Positions 10,482 to 18,292 of a stretch of DNA of 64,000 nt are shown here, one piece after another; position 1 is the stretch's first letter; each line of letters opens with the position of its first letter. The translations under genes and the position numbers were made by a program. Under the pieces are notes generated by a model. It was not told the origin of the DNA, made no database searches, and worked only from the letters and a program-made list of their open reading frames with translations. Origin of the DNA: Acinetobacter rudis (GTDB taxonomy: Bacteria; Pseudomonadota; Gammaproteobacteria; Pseudomonadales; Moraxellaceae); the NCBI RefSeq assembly GCF_000829675.1, contig NZ_BBRX01000008.1:1-64000 (forward strand), written 5' to 3'.

Positions 10482-11851
10482 TGGTCTTGACTCTGCCATG
10501 TATTGATCAGTTCAATCATGGCAGATACCTTATCTAAACACTCCTGATATTCAGCATCACAATCAGACGCGATCGTGATGCCTCCACCTGCCCATATGCT
10601 TAATTGGTTTTGATACTTTTGGATCGAGCGAATGAGGATATTCCATGCGCCTGTTCCATCAAAGTTAAAATAACCCAAGCTTCCACAGTATGCACCCCGT
10701 GGGGCTGCTTCAAGTTCCTCAATGATTTGCATTGCTCGTATTTTGGGAGCACCTGTAATCGAACCACCAGGTAATGCTGAAAGTAATAGCTGTAATGGAT
10801 TAATTTCAGTTTTGAGGGTCGCGTGGATTTCACTGACCATGTGGTGTACTTGATTAAAAGATTCAATGGCGAAGAGCTGAGGGGTTTTTACCGATCCAGT
10901 TTCTGCATAAACGCTAAGGTCATTACGCAGTAAATCGACAATCATTAAATTTTCGGCCTGATCTTTAGGTGAATCAATCAGCTTTTGTTTATTTAGTTGA
11001 TCTTGTACTGGGTCAGTATCACGAGGCATTGTGCCTTTAATGGGCTTGGTAATAAGCTGTCGTTGAGCTGAAAATTCAATAAACAACTCAGGTGAACAAC
11101 TGAGCAATTCAAAATCATCAACTTTTAAATATCCTGAGTAAGGGGCCTCTGTCAGTTGCCAAAATTGTTCTGCTGTATCAATCAGCGCACCTTCTGCTTT
11201 TGCAGTAAATGTTTGGGTCAAATTGATTTGATAGCAATCACCAGCAACAATATAGTCTTGAATACGTTGAAAGGCCTGTTGATATTCGGTCTTAGACCAG
11301 CGCGCTTGGCATGCTTGGGTTAAATGAAAGCCTGAGCTTTTTGCCATAGGATCAGGATCATATTGTTTGAGCAGGCGTTGTAATTGTAGTAAATCTTGTT
11401 GAGCCTGTGCAGGTTCATTGTGGCTATAAAATATCCACTGATCTTGTTCAAGTCGTAGATAGTTTTGATAACAACCTAGATAAACTTGTGGTTGATCAAG
11501 CCCAGGGCTGAGAGTGAATTGCGAGGCTGCAAAATTGTAGTCAATAAAACCAATATAACCACCTTGAAAACCTGAAGTTGCTGTACTTACAGTTGGGGTG
11601 GTGATTGGAAATAAAGTGCTGAGTTCAACAGCCTGAATAACCTCTTGATAGACATTAAAACCAGTTTTTTGAAAATTCTGCCATTTTCCACTTTTAAATA
11701 ATACATAACGTTCAGGTAGGAAGCCAATACATGGTTGGTTGTTATCACTCAAGTAGACACAACCCTGTAGGGTGTTAAGTGTTTGTAAAATGAAAGAGGC
11801 ACTGATTTCCGAATTGACAAAAAAATCATGAAATATTGGTTTAGTGGACAT
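10478..11851 (-). CDS. pabB: Aminodeoxychorismate synthase component I PabB
   Basis: Converts chorismate and ammonia to 4-amino-4-deoxychorismate for p-aminobenzoate and folate. The protein is about 457 residues and belongs to the chorismate-binding family. Visible motifs are VAGDCYQINLTQTF, LLSCSPELFIEF, KPIKGTMPRDTD, the active-site GGSITGAPKIRAM, and WAGGGITIASD near the end. These PIKGT and GAPK segments favour PabB over TrpE. Start ATG 11851 is preferred over 11863 four codons upstream. It would need the glutaminase PabA, which is not in the window. It is convergent with hisC (stops overlap) and divergent from the fil operon. Confidence 0.93.
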   Translation of the reverse strand: MSTKPIFHDFFVNSEISASFILQTLNTLQGCVYLSDNNQPCIGFLPERYVLFKSGKWQNFQKTGFNVYQEVIQAVELSTLFPITTPTVSTATSGFQGGYIGFIDYNFAASQFTLSPGLDQPQVYLGCYQNYLRLEQDQWIFYSHNEPAQAQQDLLQLQRLLKQYDPDPMAKSSGFHLTQACQARWSKTEYQQAFQRIQDYIVAGDCYQINLTQTFTAKAEGALIDTAEQFWQLTEAPYSGYLKVDDFELLSCSPELFIEFSAQRQLITKPIKGTMPRDTDPVQDQLNKQKLIDSPKDQAENLMIVDLLRNDLSVYAETGSVKTPQLFAIESFNQVHHMVSEIHATLKTEINPLQLLLSALPGGSITGAPKIRAMQIIEELEAAPRGAYCGSLGYFNFDGTGAWNILIRSIQKYQNQLSIWAGGGITIASDCDAEYQECLDKVSAMIELINTWQSQDH

Positions 11852-12000
11852 TGCAAACAACAAAATTTAGGTTACGCTATTTTACTACAGTTCATGCTGG
11901 GGTTGTGCATTTACCGTTTATCGGGTTTTGGTCAATTTATTGCCCTGAAATGTTGAACAGAAAACAACAAAAGGTTAAGTTGTTAAAGCTTGAACTAGTG

Positions 12001-12022
12001 TGCAAAAAATGTACTTTTTGCA
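12001..12022 (+). promoter_or_regulatory. Inverted repeat upstream of fil operon (possible operator)
   Basis: TGCAAAAA (12001-12008) and TTTTTGCA (12015-12022) form a perfect 8-bp inverted repeat around ATGTAC. It lies about 85 bases upstream of the filA start in the pabB/filA divergent region. It could be a repressor or activator site for fil, or a hairpin in the 5' leader. No factor can be named from the sequence. Confidence 0.45.
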
Positions 12023-12107
12023 TTATGCTTAATTAAAAAACAAAAAACCGCAACAAGGACACTACGGATAGTAGTAAACAATGAAAAGGGTTTTTGGGAG
12101 AAAACGT

Positions 12108-12995
12108 ATGAAATTGCTTTCGAATCTAACTTTAGTTGCTTCAGCTGTGTTAATCAGCACACATGCAATGGCGTTACAACAAATGGATGACGCTGCGTTA
12201 AGTGCGACCACTGGCCAGGATGGTATCAGTCTAGGGATCGGCATTTCTGAGATCAAAATAGATAAACTACATGTTTTTGATGGTGATGGTCTTAGTGATC
12301 AGGCAACTATGCCAGGTTCAACAGCAGTTATTACTGGTGGAACCAATGGCGCTGGTGCAATCACCATTTCAAATCTTAAACTGACTACAAATACAGCATC
12401 TGCACTTGCATCGGGTAATTTCGCTGATATCACGATTGATACAGATGGCGGTAAAGATGGAAAGTCACCATTTATTAATATTGGTGCGGCGGTAACAGGG
12501 TTAAACATCGAACTTGATGGCGTAAAAGTCAATAATGCGACTAAAGATGCGACGACAAGTTTAATGAAAGTTGGGGAAAGTGAAGCTGTAATTTTAGACC
12601 AACTATCTTTGAAAACTGGTGCAACAACTGCGAATATTCAATTGGGTAACACACCACAAGGTGCCATGATTAAACTTGATGGTTCTATGATTGGTGGTTT
12701 GGAAATCAACAACCTCAGCTTAAAAGATGCTTCTGCTGGTGGTGGCGGTTCGATTATCTTGGGTAAAATCAAAGTTAATGATACAGACTCAGGTGATCTT
12801 AGTTTGAAAACTGACGTTGCTGTAACGACGAATGGTTTGAAACTGACTGCGCTTCAAAATAAAACAGATGTATATGTTCAATCAGTGAAATTAGGCTCAA
12901 CTGCGTCTAAATCAATTGGTGATATTCAAGTTAGCGGTTTACAAATTAGTAATGCTGCTGGCCCAGGTGCAACAATTACTGTTTCTGGTCACTAA
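12108..12995 (+). CDS. filA: FilA, secreted beta-rich protein of the fil operon
   Basis: First gene of the six-gene fil operon, annotated in Acinetobacter as putative pilus assembly protein FilA (DUF6160-type N-terminus). ATG 12108 is chosen over 12081 because GGGAG lies 7 bases upstream. The 295 residues begin with a signal peptide (MKLLSNLTLVASAVLISTHA, then MA), followed at about residues 26-39 by MDDAALSATTGQDG, which resembles a double-glycine leader motif. The rest is Gly/Ser/Thr/Asn/Asp-rich, with alternating short strands (ITISNLKLTT, INIGAAVTGL, GGGGSIILGKIKV) that suggest a beta-solenoid or fibre-like fold without Cys. A terminator just after it may make it the most abundant fil product. 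The pilus role comes from annotation tradition; the function is not proven. Confidence 0.75.
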   Translation: MKLLSNLTLVASAVLISTHAMALQQMDDAALSATTGQDGISLGIGISEIKIDKLHVFDGDGLSDQATMPGSTAVITGGTNGAGAITISNLKLTTNTASALASGNFADITIDTDGGKDGKSPFINIGAAVTGLNIELDGVKVNNATKDATTSLMKVGESEAVILDQLSLKTGATTANIQLGNTPQGAMIKLDGSMIGGLEINNLSLKDASAGGGGSIILGKIKVNDTDSGDLSLKTDVAVTTNGLKLTALQNKTDVYVQSVKLGSTASKSIGDIQVSGLQISNAAGPGATITVSGH

Positions 12996-13007
12996 TACAC
13001 CATCATC

Positions 13008-13034
13008 AAAAACGCGTGTTTTCGCACGCGTTTT
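13008..13034 (+). terminator. Terminator between filA and filB
   Basis: AAACGCGTG / CACGCGTTTT forms a GC-strong stem with a T-run at 13031-13034, 13 bases after the filA stop. It could attenuate read-through, so that filA is made in excess over filB-F. Confidence 0.8.
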
Positions 13035-13288
13035 ATCTTTATCAAAAATAATAAAAATATAAACAAAATGATGGATTAAGTCACAAATATGTGTACATTA
13101 AGTATAGTGTAATTGTAGTTTTAATTTACACATCAAAGAAAACGCCAATTTGCTCACAATGCATACGGATACCTGCAGAGCTCACAACAAGGCGATTAAA
13201 AGACAATCTTAAGTCAGGGAGATTAAGGATTTAAACCAGTTGATGTATTCAATAAAACAATCATCGTCAGCAGTAGAATTTCACTTAT

Positions 13289-14122
13289 ATGATAGAAATA
13301 ACTTTAGGATCGGCATTAATTTATTATTTTGCTAGTCATGCCCTTGAGGTTAAGCCTCAACCCACTGATGCAGTTCATTACACTGAAATTGCTGATCCTA
13401 GAGAAAAGTCTTTTGGTCGGCAACATCGTGAAGTGGTGAGTATTAAACCTGCAGTCGAAGACCAATTCCGCGGTATCGTGCGGCAAGCCTATGATTATAG
13501 CTGTGGTTCAGCAGCATTGACGACGCTATTGAATGGTCATGTTGGAACAAACTTAACTGAATTACAAACCATGGAGGGCTTGCTACGTTATGGTGAGTAT
13601 GAGCGTATCGTTGAACGACGCAGTTTTTCTTTATTGGACATGAAAAGATTTGTCACCGCCATAGGTTTTGAAAGTGGTGGTTATCGTGGTGAATTCAAAG
13701 ATCTAATTGAACAGACTCAACCCGCAATCGTTCCGATTAGTTATGCGGGTTTTAAGCATTTTGTAGTATTTAAAGCTTATAAAGATGGTCGTGTTTATGT
13801 CGCTGACCCTGCACTTGGTAATATTAGTTTTGACGAAGAACGTTTCAAAGAAGTTTGGGAAAATAACACGTTATTTTTAATTAATGTGCCGCTTGGTCAA
13901 CAGAAGTCTCTTTTAGCACTTGATGAAAAGGACTTAAGGCATGTTGATGATGCAACAGTCAATCGTTTTGCCTTTGTCGATGCACAACTGAATACAGACT
14001 ATGTCAACAAGATCGCAGATCGGGCTTCAACCATGCGTTTAATTATAGATAAAGATAAAAATTCGGATACCTATAATGAACCTGTAAGAAGCTATATGCG
14101 CCTTTATTATAAACGTAAATAA
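13289..14122 (+). CDS. filB: FilB, exported C39-type cysteine peptidase-like protein
   Basis: 277-residue protein with a papain-like C39 peptidase domain, annotated FilB in Acinetobacter. The catalytic set is visible: Gln66 (RQAYDYSCG, oxyanion hole, five residues before Cys), Cys72, His157 (GFKHFVVF) and Asp173 (VADPALG). C39 domains in bacteriocin exporters cleave after double-glycine leaders, and a stand-alone C39-like protein (FapD) occurs in Pseudomonas functional-amyloid operons. The N-terminus is a short hydrophobic stretch ending ASHA, consistent with export, but its n-region (MIEIT) has no Lys/Arg; the in-frame stop at 13274 prevents a longer start. The C-terminal ~90 residues are charged. 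It probably processes or anchors a fil product, FilA being the obvious candidate (inference). Confidence 0.78.
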   Translation: MIEITLGSALIYYFASHALEVKPQPTDAVHYTEIADPREKSFGRQHREVVSIKPAVEDQFRGIVRQAYDYSCGSAALTTLLNGHVGTNLTELQTMEGLLRYGEYERIVERRSFSLLDMKRFVTAIGFESGGYRGEFKDLIEQTQPAIVPISYAGFKHFVVFKAYKDGRVYVADPALGNISFDEERFKEVWENNTLFLINVPLGQQKSLLALDEKDLRHVDDATVNRFAFVDAQLNTDYVNKIADRASTMRLIIDKDKNSDTYNEPVRSYMRLYYKRK

Positions 14123-14163
14123 TTCCTAAATATTTTTGAAATCAATCAGATGGAAGTAAGTGA

Positions 14164-15228
14164 ATGATGAATCAATGGATGAAAAAAAGCCTAGTTGCAC
14201 TTCATGTTTGTGCTGCAATATCAATGGTCCATGCAGCAGATGAACAAGAGAATTCAGCTGCAGAGACTGAGCCAAAGAAAGCAGTACAAGCAGATGATGT
14301 CAGTCAGGCACTGAATAAACAAGAAGGTGATGCGACCTCTGAAACGAATTTACAAGAGGTTTTTACTTCGAGTGAAAGACAATATTCATTGATCAAAAAA
14401 GGTGATATTTCAACTTACTACGATCTAGACTATACCTATTATCGCGATACCGTTATTGATGCCTCAATGGATGAGGGTCGCCTTTATCAATTGCGTGTTG
14501 AAGAAGATGCAACACATACCATTACCAACACCTTTACTGGTCAATATGGCTTAAGAGACAACTTAACGTTGACGGCATCTTTACCTTTGGTGGCCAAGTC
14601 TGATAGTCGTAAGGATACTACAGCTGCAGGTTTAGGCGACTTAAGTCTGGGTGCACGTTGGGAACCCTTTCCGTTAAAAGCAGGTCGTTTACCTTTAATT
14701 TTATCGGGAACTTTGTCAACGAAAACTGGTGACAGTCCTTATGAGATCAATCCTCAGAAAGATCTGTCTACGGGTAAAGGGTATTACTCGGTGGGTGTTG
14801 GTGCCAGCACACGTAAATATATTGACCCCGTTGTACTCTTTGCCTCAATGTCAGCAAACTATGGTTTTAAAGAAACTGGTTTAAATCAAGCACGTGGAAC
14901 GCGTATTTTAGATACCTTTGAGCCTGGGATTACAGGCGGTTTTTCTTTTGGTTTTGCCTACTCGTTTAACTACGATGTTTCAATGACCATGTCTTATCAA
15001 CAAAGCTTTAATACCAATACCAAATTTACCTATAAAAGCGGTGAATACTATAAAGCTGCCGATCAAAGTAGCGCAATGTTAGCCATTGCTTTGGGTGTAC
15101 GTGTTTCACCTGAAACGATTGTCAATGGTACAGTGGGTATCGGTTTAACTGAGGACTCACCGGATATTTCTCTAGGTTTATCTTTCCCTCTAGACATTCT
15201 TGGTTTAGGTAAGAAAAAATCGAGATAA
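14164..15228 (+). CDS. filC: FilC, outer-membrane beta-barrel protein
   Basis: 354-residue exported protein. A signal peptide (MMNQWMKKSLVALHVCAAIS, ending near VHAA) is followed by a low-complexity acidic stretch (about residues 25-75, rich in Glu, Ala, Gln), then a domain of alternating aromatic/polar strands (TITNTFTGQYGLRDNLTLTA, LGDLSLGARWEPFPL, GYYSVGVGASTRKYIDPVVL) typical of transporter-like barrels of the MetA-pathway/phenol-degradation type. It ends SFPLDILGLGKKKSR and so lacks a canonical terminal Phe, which is unusual for a barrel. It lies 41 bases after filB and 12 before filD. It probably forms part of the outer-membrane assembly that secretes or holds Fil material; this is inference from fold and operon. 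Confidence 0.7.
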   Translation: MMNQWMKKSLVALHVCAAISMVHAADEQENSAAETEPKKAVQADDVSQALNKQEGDATSETNLQEVFTSSERQYSLIKKGDISTYYDLDYTYYRDTVIDASMDEGRLYQLRVEEDATHTITNTFTGQYGLRDNLTLTASLPLVAKSDSRKDTTAAGLGDLSLGARWEPFPLKAGRLPLILSGTLSTKTGDSPYEINPQKDLSTGKGYYSVGVGASTRKYIDPVVLFASMSANYGFKETGLNQARGTRILDTFEPGITGGFSFGFAYSFNYDVSMTMSYQQSFNTNTKFTYKSGEYYKAADQSSAMLAIALGVRVSPETIVNGTVGIGLTEDSPDISLGLSFPLDILGLGKKKSR

Positions 15229-15240
15229 AGGCGGTGTGTG

Positions 15241-16905
15241 ATGAAGTCTCTTGCTTTACGACCGCTGGTTGCTGCTTTGCTGTGTATGGGCAGTAGTGGC
15301 TCTGTTTTTGCTCAGTTAGGTCTAAATTTATCGGTTGATATTCGTTCTCTCACAATGGGAAATGCGGTCACCGCCGATCCACCGGGTATTAGTGCAATTC
15401 ACTTTAACCCAGCGGGTTTAACGAAATTGAAAGGGCTGCAAACCGATGTACAAGGTATTGTGGCAAACTTTGATATTCAAAAGGAATTTTCAGCTCCTGC
15501 TGGATATAACGTATTCGGTTACTCCGACGATCCTTTAGTGTGTAATGATAGCCCTGATAATCCATCAGGTTTATGTACAGATTTTAAGGGGCCTGTACGC
15601 GGAGATGTCGAGTATGCAAGTTTATATCTGCCGTTCTTAAAGAAAATGGTGGACTTTGGTGAGGGGATTCCAGTTATTGCACCCGCAGGCGGTGTCTCTT
15701 ATAACCCACCGGGTTCAAAATTAACTTATGCGACAGCCGTTTATGCGCCGATGGTGGCAGGTTTTGGTTCCAACGATGGTAATCCCGGTAACTATATGGG
15801 GCAAAAGGTTGCCATTGAGCGGATCACTTATTTATCGCCCTCGATTGCCTATCAGATTAATGACGAATTATCGATAGGTGCATCGATTGGTATGTCTTAC
15901 CAAGCTGTGGCCTTGAAGACGGATTTACGTTTTCCCAATGAAATGATTGGGATGTTACGAATGGTTGACGAAGCAATTTGTGAGCCTTTTCGAGGTAACT
16001 CAAACTTTTTCACAGACTTATTGTTATTCGGTATCTGTAATACCCAAGAAGGCATGAATCCTTTTTCAAAGCAAGGTGGTATGGAAGTTGCCATGGAGCA
16101 GACTTTATCACCGAGCTATAACTTAGGTTTGTTGTGGGAACCTAATGATGACTTTGGCTTTGGTATCGTCTACCAAAGCGGTGCAAAAATGCGCTTAAAA
16201 GGAAAGTATTTCATTGATAATGGTAACTCGATCCGTGAGTTAATGAAGGGGATGAACTCTTCAGCCTCTGGACAGATTCTAGCTGCGATTATGGGTTTTC
16301 CTGGACGAGTTCCAGCGACTGAATCTGGGCTAATGTCGATGAATTTAGAATACCCTGCACACATTCAAGCCGGGATTAAATATAAGATTTTGCCTAAATT
16401 GCAAGTGAACGTCGATGTCGGGTGGACAGACTTTAAAGCGTGGGAAGATTTTCGTTTTGAGTTTGACCGTCAGATTACCATGTTACAAATTGCGAAGCTC
16501 TTATCAAATAATGTGACTGATACTACGATTGCCTTACCGCTTGGGTTTCAATCGCCATGGAACTGGGGGATTGGCTTAGAGTATTCTGCGACCGATCGTT
16601 TAAAACTACGTATGGGCTACGAGCCAAGAACCAGCTCTATTCCTGATGGTAAACGTAATCCAATGATTCCGATTAACAATGCTCAGTTATTTGGTATGGG
16701 AATGAGCTATCGCTGGGATGAAGATACTGATGTAGATCTATCAGTAGGCTTTTTAAGAAGCCGCGATAATATTCCAGCAAATACCAGTGATATGGCCAAT
16801 CAAACAGGTGTGGGTAACATCATTTTAAATCCTTATGCGGGGATGGATATTAAAACCAATACCAAAGTAACTATTGTTGGTTTGAACTATAGAAAACGGT
16901 GGTAA
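15241..16905 (+). CDS. filD: FilD, OmpP1/FadL-family outer-membrane protein
   Basis: 554-residue outer-membrane protein with FadL/OmpP1 character. The signal peptide (MKSLALRPLVAALLCMGSSG, cleaving near VFA) is followed by the family pattern DIRSLTMGNAVTADPPGISAIHFNPAGLTKLKG, which equals the FadL N-terminal NPAGL motif. It then has long barrel strands (SYQINDELSIGASIGMSYQ pattern, ITYLSPSIAYQI, KLRMGYEPRTSSIP) and ends in VTIVGLNYRKRW with a terminal aromatic residue, as expected of a barrel. FadL relatives move hydrophobic compounds; in this operon it may instead be an export or anchoring pore. ATG 15241 is preferred over the GTG just before it. The stop is 2 bases before filE. Confidence 0.78.
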   Translation: MKSLALRPLVAALLCMGSSGSVFAQLGLNLSVDIRSLTMGNAVTADPPGISAIHFNPAGLTKLKGLQTDVQGIVANFDIQKEFSAPAGYNVFGYSDDPLVCNDSPDNPSGLCTDFKGPVRGDVEYASLYLPFLKKMVDFGEGIPVIAPAGGVSYNPPGSKLTYATAVYAPMVAGFGSNDGNPGNYMGQKVAIERITYLSPSIAYQINDELSIGASIGMSYQAVALKTDLRFPNEMIGMLRMVDEAICEPFRGNSNFFTDLLLFGICNTQEGMNPFSKQGGMEVAMEQTLSPSYNLGLLWEPNDDFGFGIVYQSGAKMRLKGKYFIDNGNSIRELMKGMNSSASGQILAAIMGFPGRVPATESGLMSMNLEYPAHIQAGIKYKILPKLQVNVDVGWTDFKAWEDFRFEFDRQITMLQIAKLLSNNVTDTTIALPLGFQSPWNWGIGLEYSATDRLKLRMGYEPRTSSIPDGKRNPMIPINNAQLFGMGMSYRWDEDTDVDLSVGFLRSRDNIPANTSDMANQTGVGNIILNPYAGMDIKTNTKVTIVGLNYRKRW

Positions 16906-16907
16906 GG

Positions 16908-18275
16908 ATGCTCAGAAAAATACCGTGGTTGGCAAAACTGATGATGTTAGGAAGTGTTGGACTATATAGCTGGTCTGCTCCTAGTTTTGCTAACTTCTAT
17001 ACGGTTATAGGGCCTGATGGTCGACCAATCGTGATTCAGGATCAGCGTAAAACACAGCAGATGAAGGTCAGCCCCAATACAACTGCGCCTGCTCAAACTC
17101 AGGGTAATACCGGAGACTCTGCTCCTGATCCAGTGGTGATCGAAAAGTCGAGTATTGAAAAAACAAGCCATGCAGAACCAAGAGTTGAGAACACAAAGTT
17201 AACTGAAGCACCCAAGCTTCCCGTTGAGAAAGCAGCTATTTCTCAGCCTAAAGCTGAAATTAATCACGTGAAAACAGACACAGTTAAAGTGGTTCCACTC
17301 GAAAAAAATCAAGGCACAATCACTCAGCCTGAGCGATCTCAAATCGTGCCTGATCAGCTGCAACATTCGCCTCAAATTAAGTCTCATCAAATAGACAATA
17401 AAGCAAACCCACAACAGATGCTGCCTAGTGATGTGAAGTCAACAGCACCTATCACCACACAGCCCAAAATCGTTGAAGAAGCCCCCAAAGTGGCTCTACC
17501 GATCGGCACAACTCAAGAGTCAGTTGCTAAAGTGAGTCAGGCTGAGCCAGCAACGCAGCCCTCAGTTACGCCAGAAACACGCAGTGCTGTCGTTGAAATT
17601 GATGGTGTGCAGTATGTAAATAGCGAATATTTAGAAGAGCGTGAGTTTAACATTGAGGGCAAAAAGCGTTTTTATGTGATGCCTGAAGTAAGTTCTGGGG
17701 GTGGGCACAATATCCACACTGTAGAACGTGAAAAAGGGGTTTCTAAGTCATTCTTGGATCGTTTATGGAAAAAAACAGATGAGTCAGCGGAGGCTGTAGT
17801 CTTATCTGTAAATTATCAGCGTCTTGCACAAGAAGATGTGGTTGCTGCACTGGAACAAAGTTGTTTTCAAGGCAGTAAGCTGACAAAGGCAAAGACACTT
17901 GGAGCAAAAAATAGTGAGGTTGGCTATTGGCCGGTTGCACCGATTAAAGAAAAGTTTGCTTATGAGGTGGCCAAGCTTGAGCATTCTGTACATAACATTT
18001 TATTAACCTCATATGCTTCTTCAAAAAAATCACCACAGTACTATTGGCCCTTTGTTGTTTTTCTGGATGAAAAGGGCTGTGTGATTGAGGGAGTGAGTGG
18101 CTTTAAAACAGCAAAAGTTGAAGAGAATGCTATTCATCAAGCACATATGGAAGGCGTGCTGCGTAAACCAGAACATGCGGTTTATCTATTTATGACACCA
18201 CTTGAAAGTGCATTAGATGTAGAAGGGATGGCTTTGTCAAATCAGGGACAAATTAAGCTAACTGTAATTGAATAA
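16908..18275 (+). CDS. filE: FilE, exported protein with long Pro/Lys/Gln-rich linker
   Basis: About 455 residues. An N-terminal hydrophobic segment or signal peptide (MLRKIPWLAKLMMLGSVGLY...ASA-like end near PSFA) is followed by a short motif FYTVIGPDGRPIVIQD that resembles the DUF4124 start. A long disordered region (about residues 50-225) rich in Pro, Lys, Gln, Thr and Val comes next, then a C-terminal folded domain (from VEIDGVQYVNSEYLEER) containing two Cys (SCFQG and EKGCVIEG) that could form a disulfide. This design suits a periplasm-spanning link between inner and outer membrane parts of the Fil machine (inference). Start 16908 is chosen because GGTGG lies just upstream; the frame also opens earlier. 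It carries no recognised enzymatic motif. Confidence 0.68.
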   Translation: MLRKIPWLAKLMMLGSVGLYSWSAPSFANFYTVIGPDGRPIVIQDQRKTQQMKVSPNTTAPAQTQGNTGDSAPDPVVIEKSSIEKTSHAEPRVENTKLTEAPKLPVEKAAISQPKAEINHVKTDTVKVVPLEKNQGTITQPERSQIVPDQLQHSPQIKSHQIDNKANPQQMLPSDVKSTAPITTQPKIVEEAPKVALPIGTTQESVAKVSQAEPATQPSVTPETRSAVVEIDGVQYVNSEYLEEREFNIEGKKRFYVMPEVSSGGGHNIHTVEREKGVSKSFLDRLWKKTDESAEAVVLSVNYQRLAQEDVVAALEQSCFQGSKLTKAKTLGAKNSEVGYWPVAPIKEKFAYEVAKLEHSVHNILLTSYASSKKSPQYYWPFVVFLDEKGCVIEGVSGFKTAKVEENAIHQAHMEGVLRKPEHAVYLFMTPLESALDVEGMALSNQGQIKLTVIE

Positions 18276-18292
18276 GTTATGACGAGTAAAAT

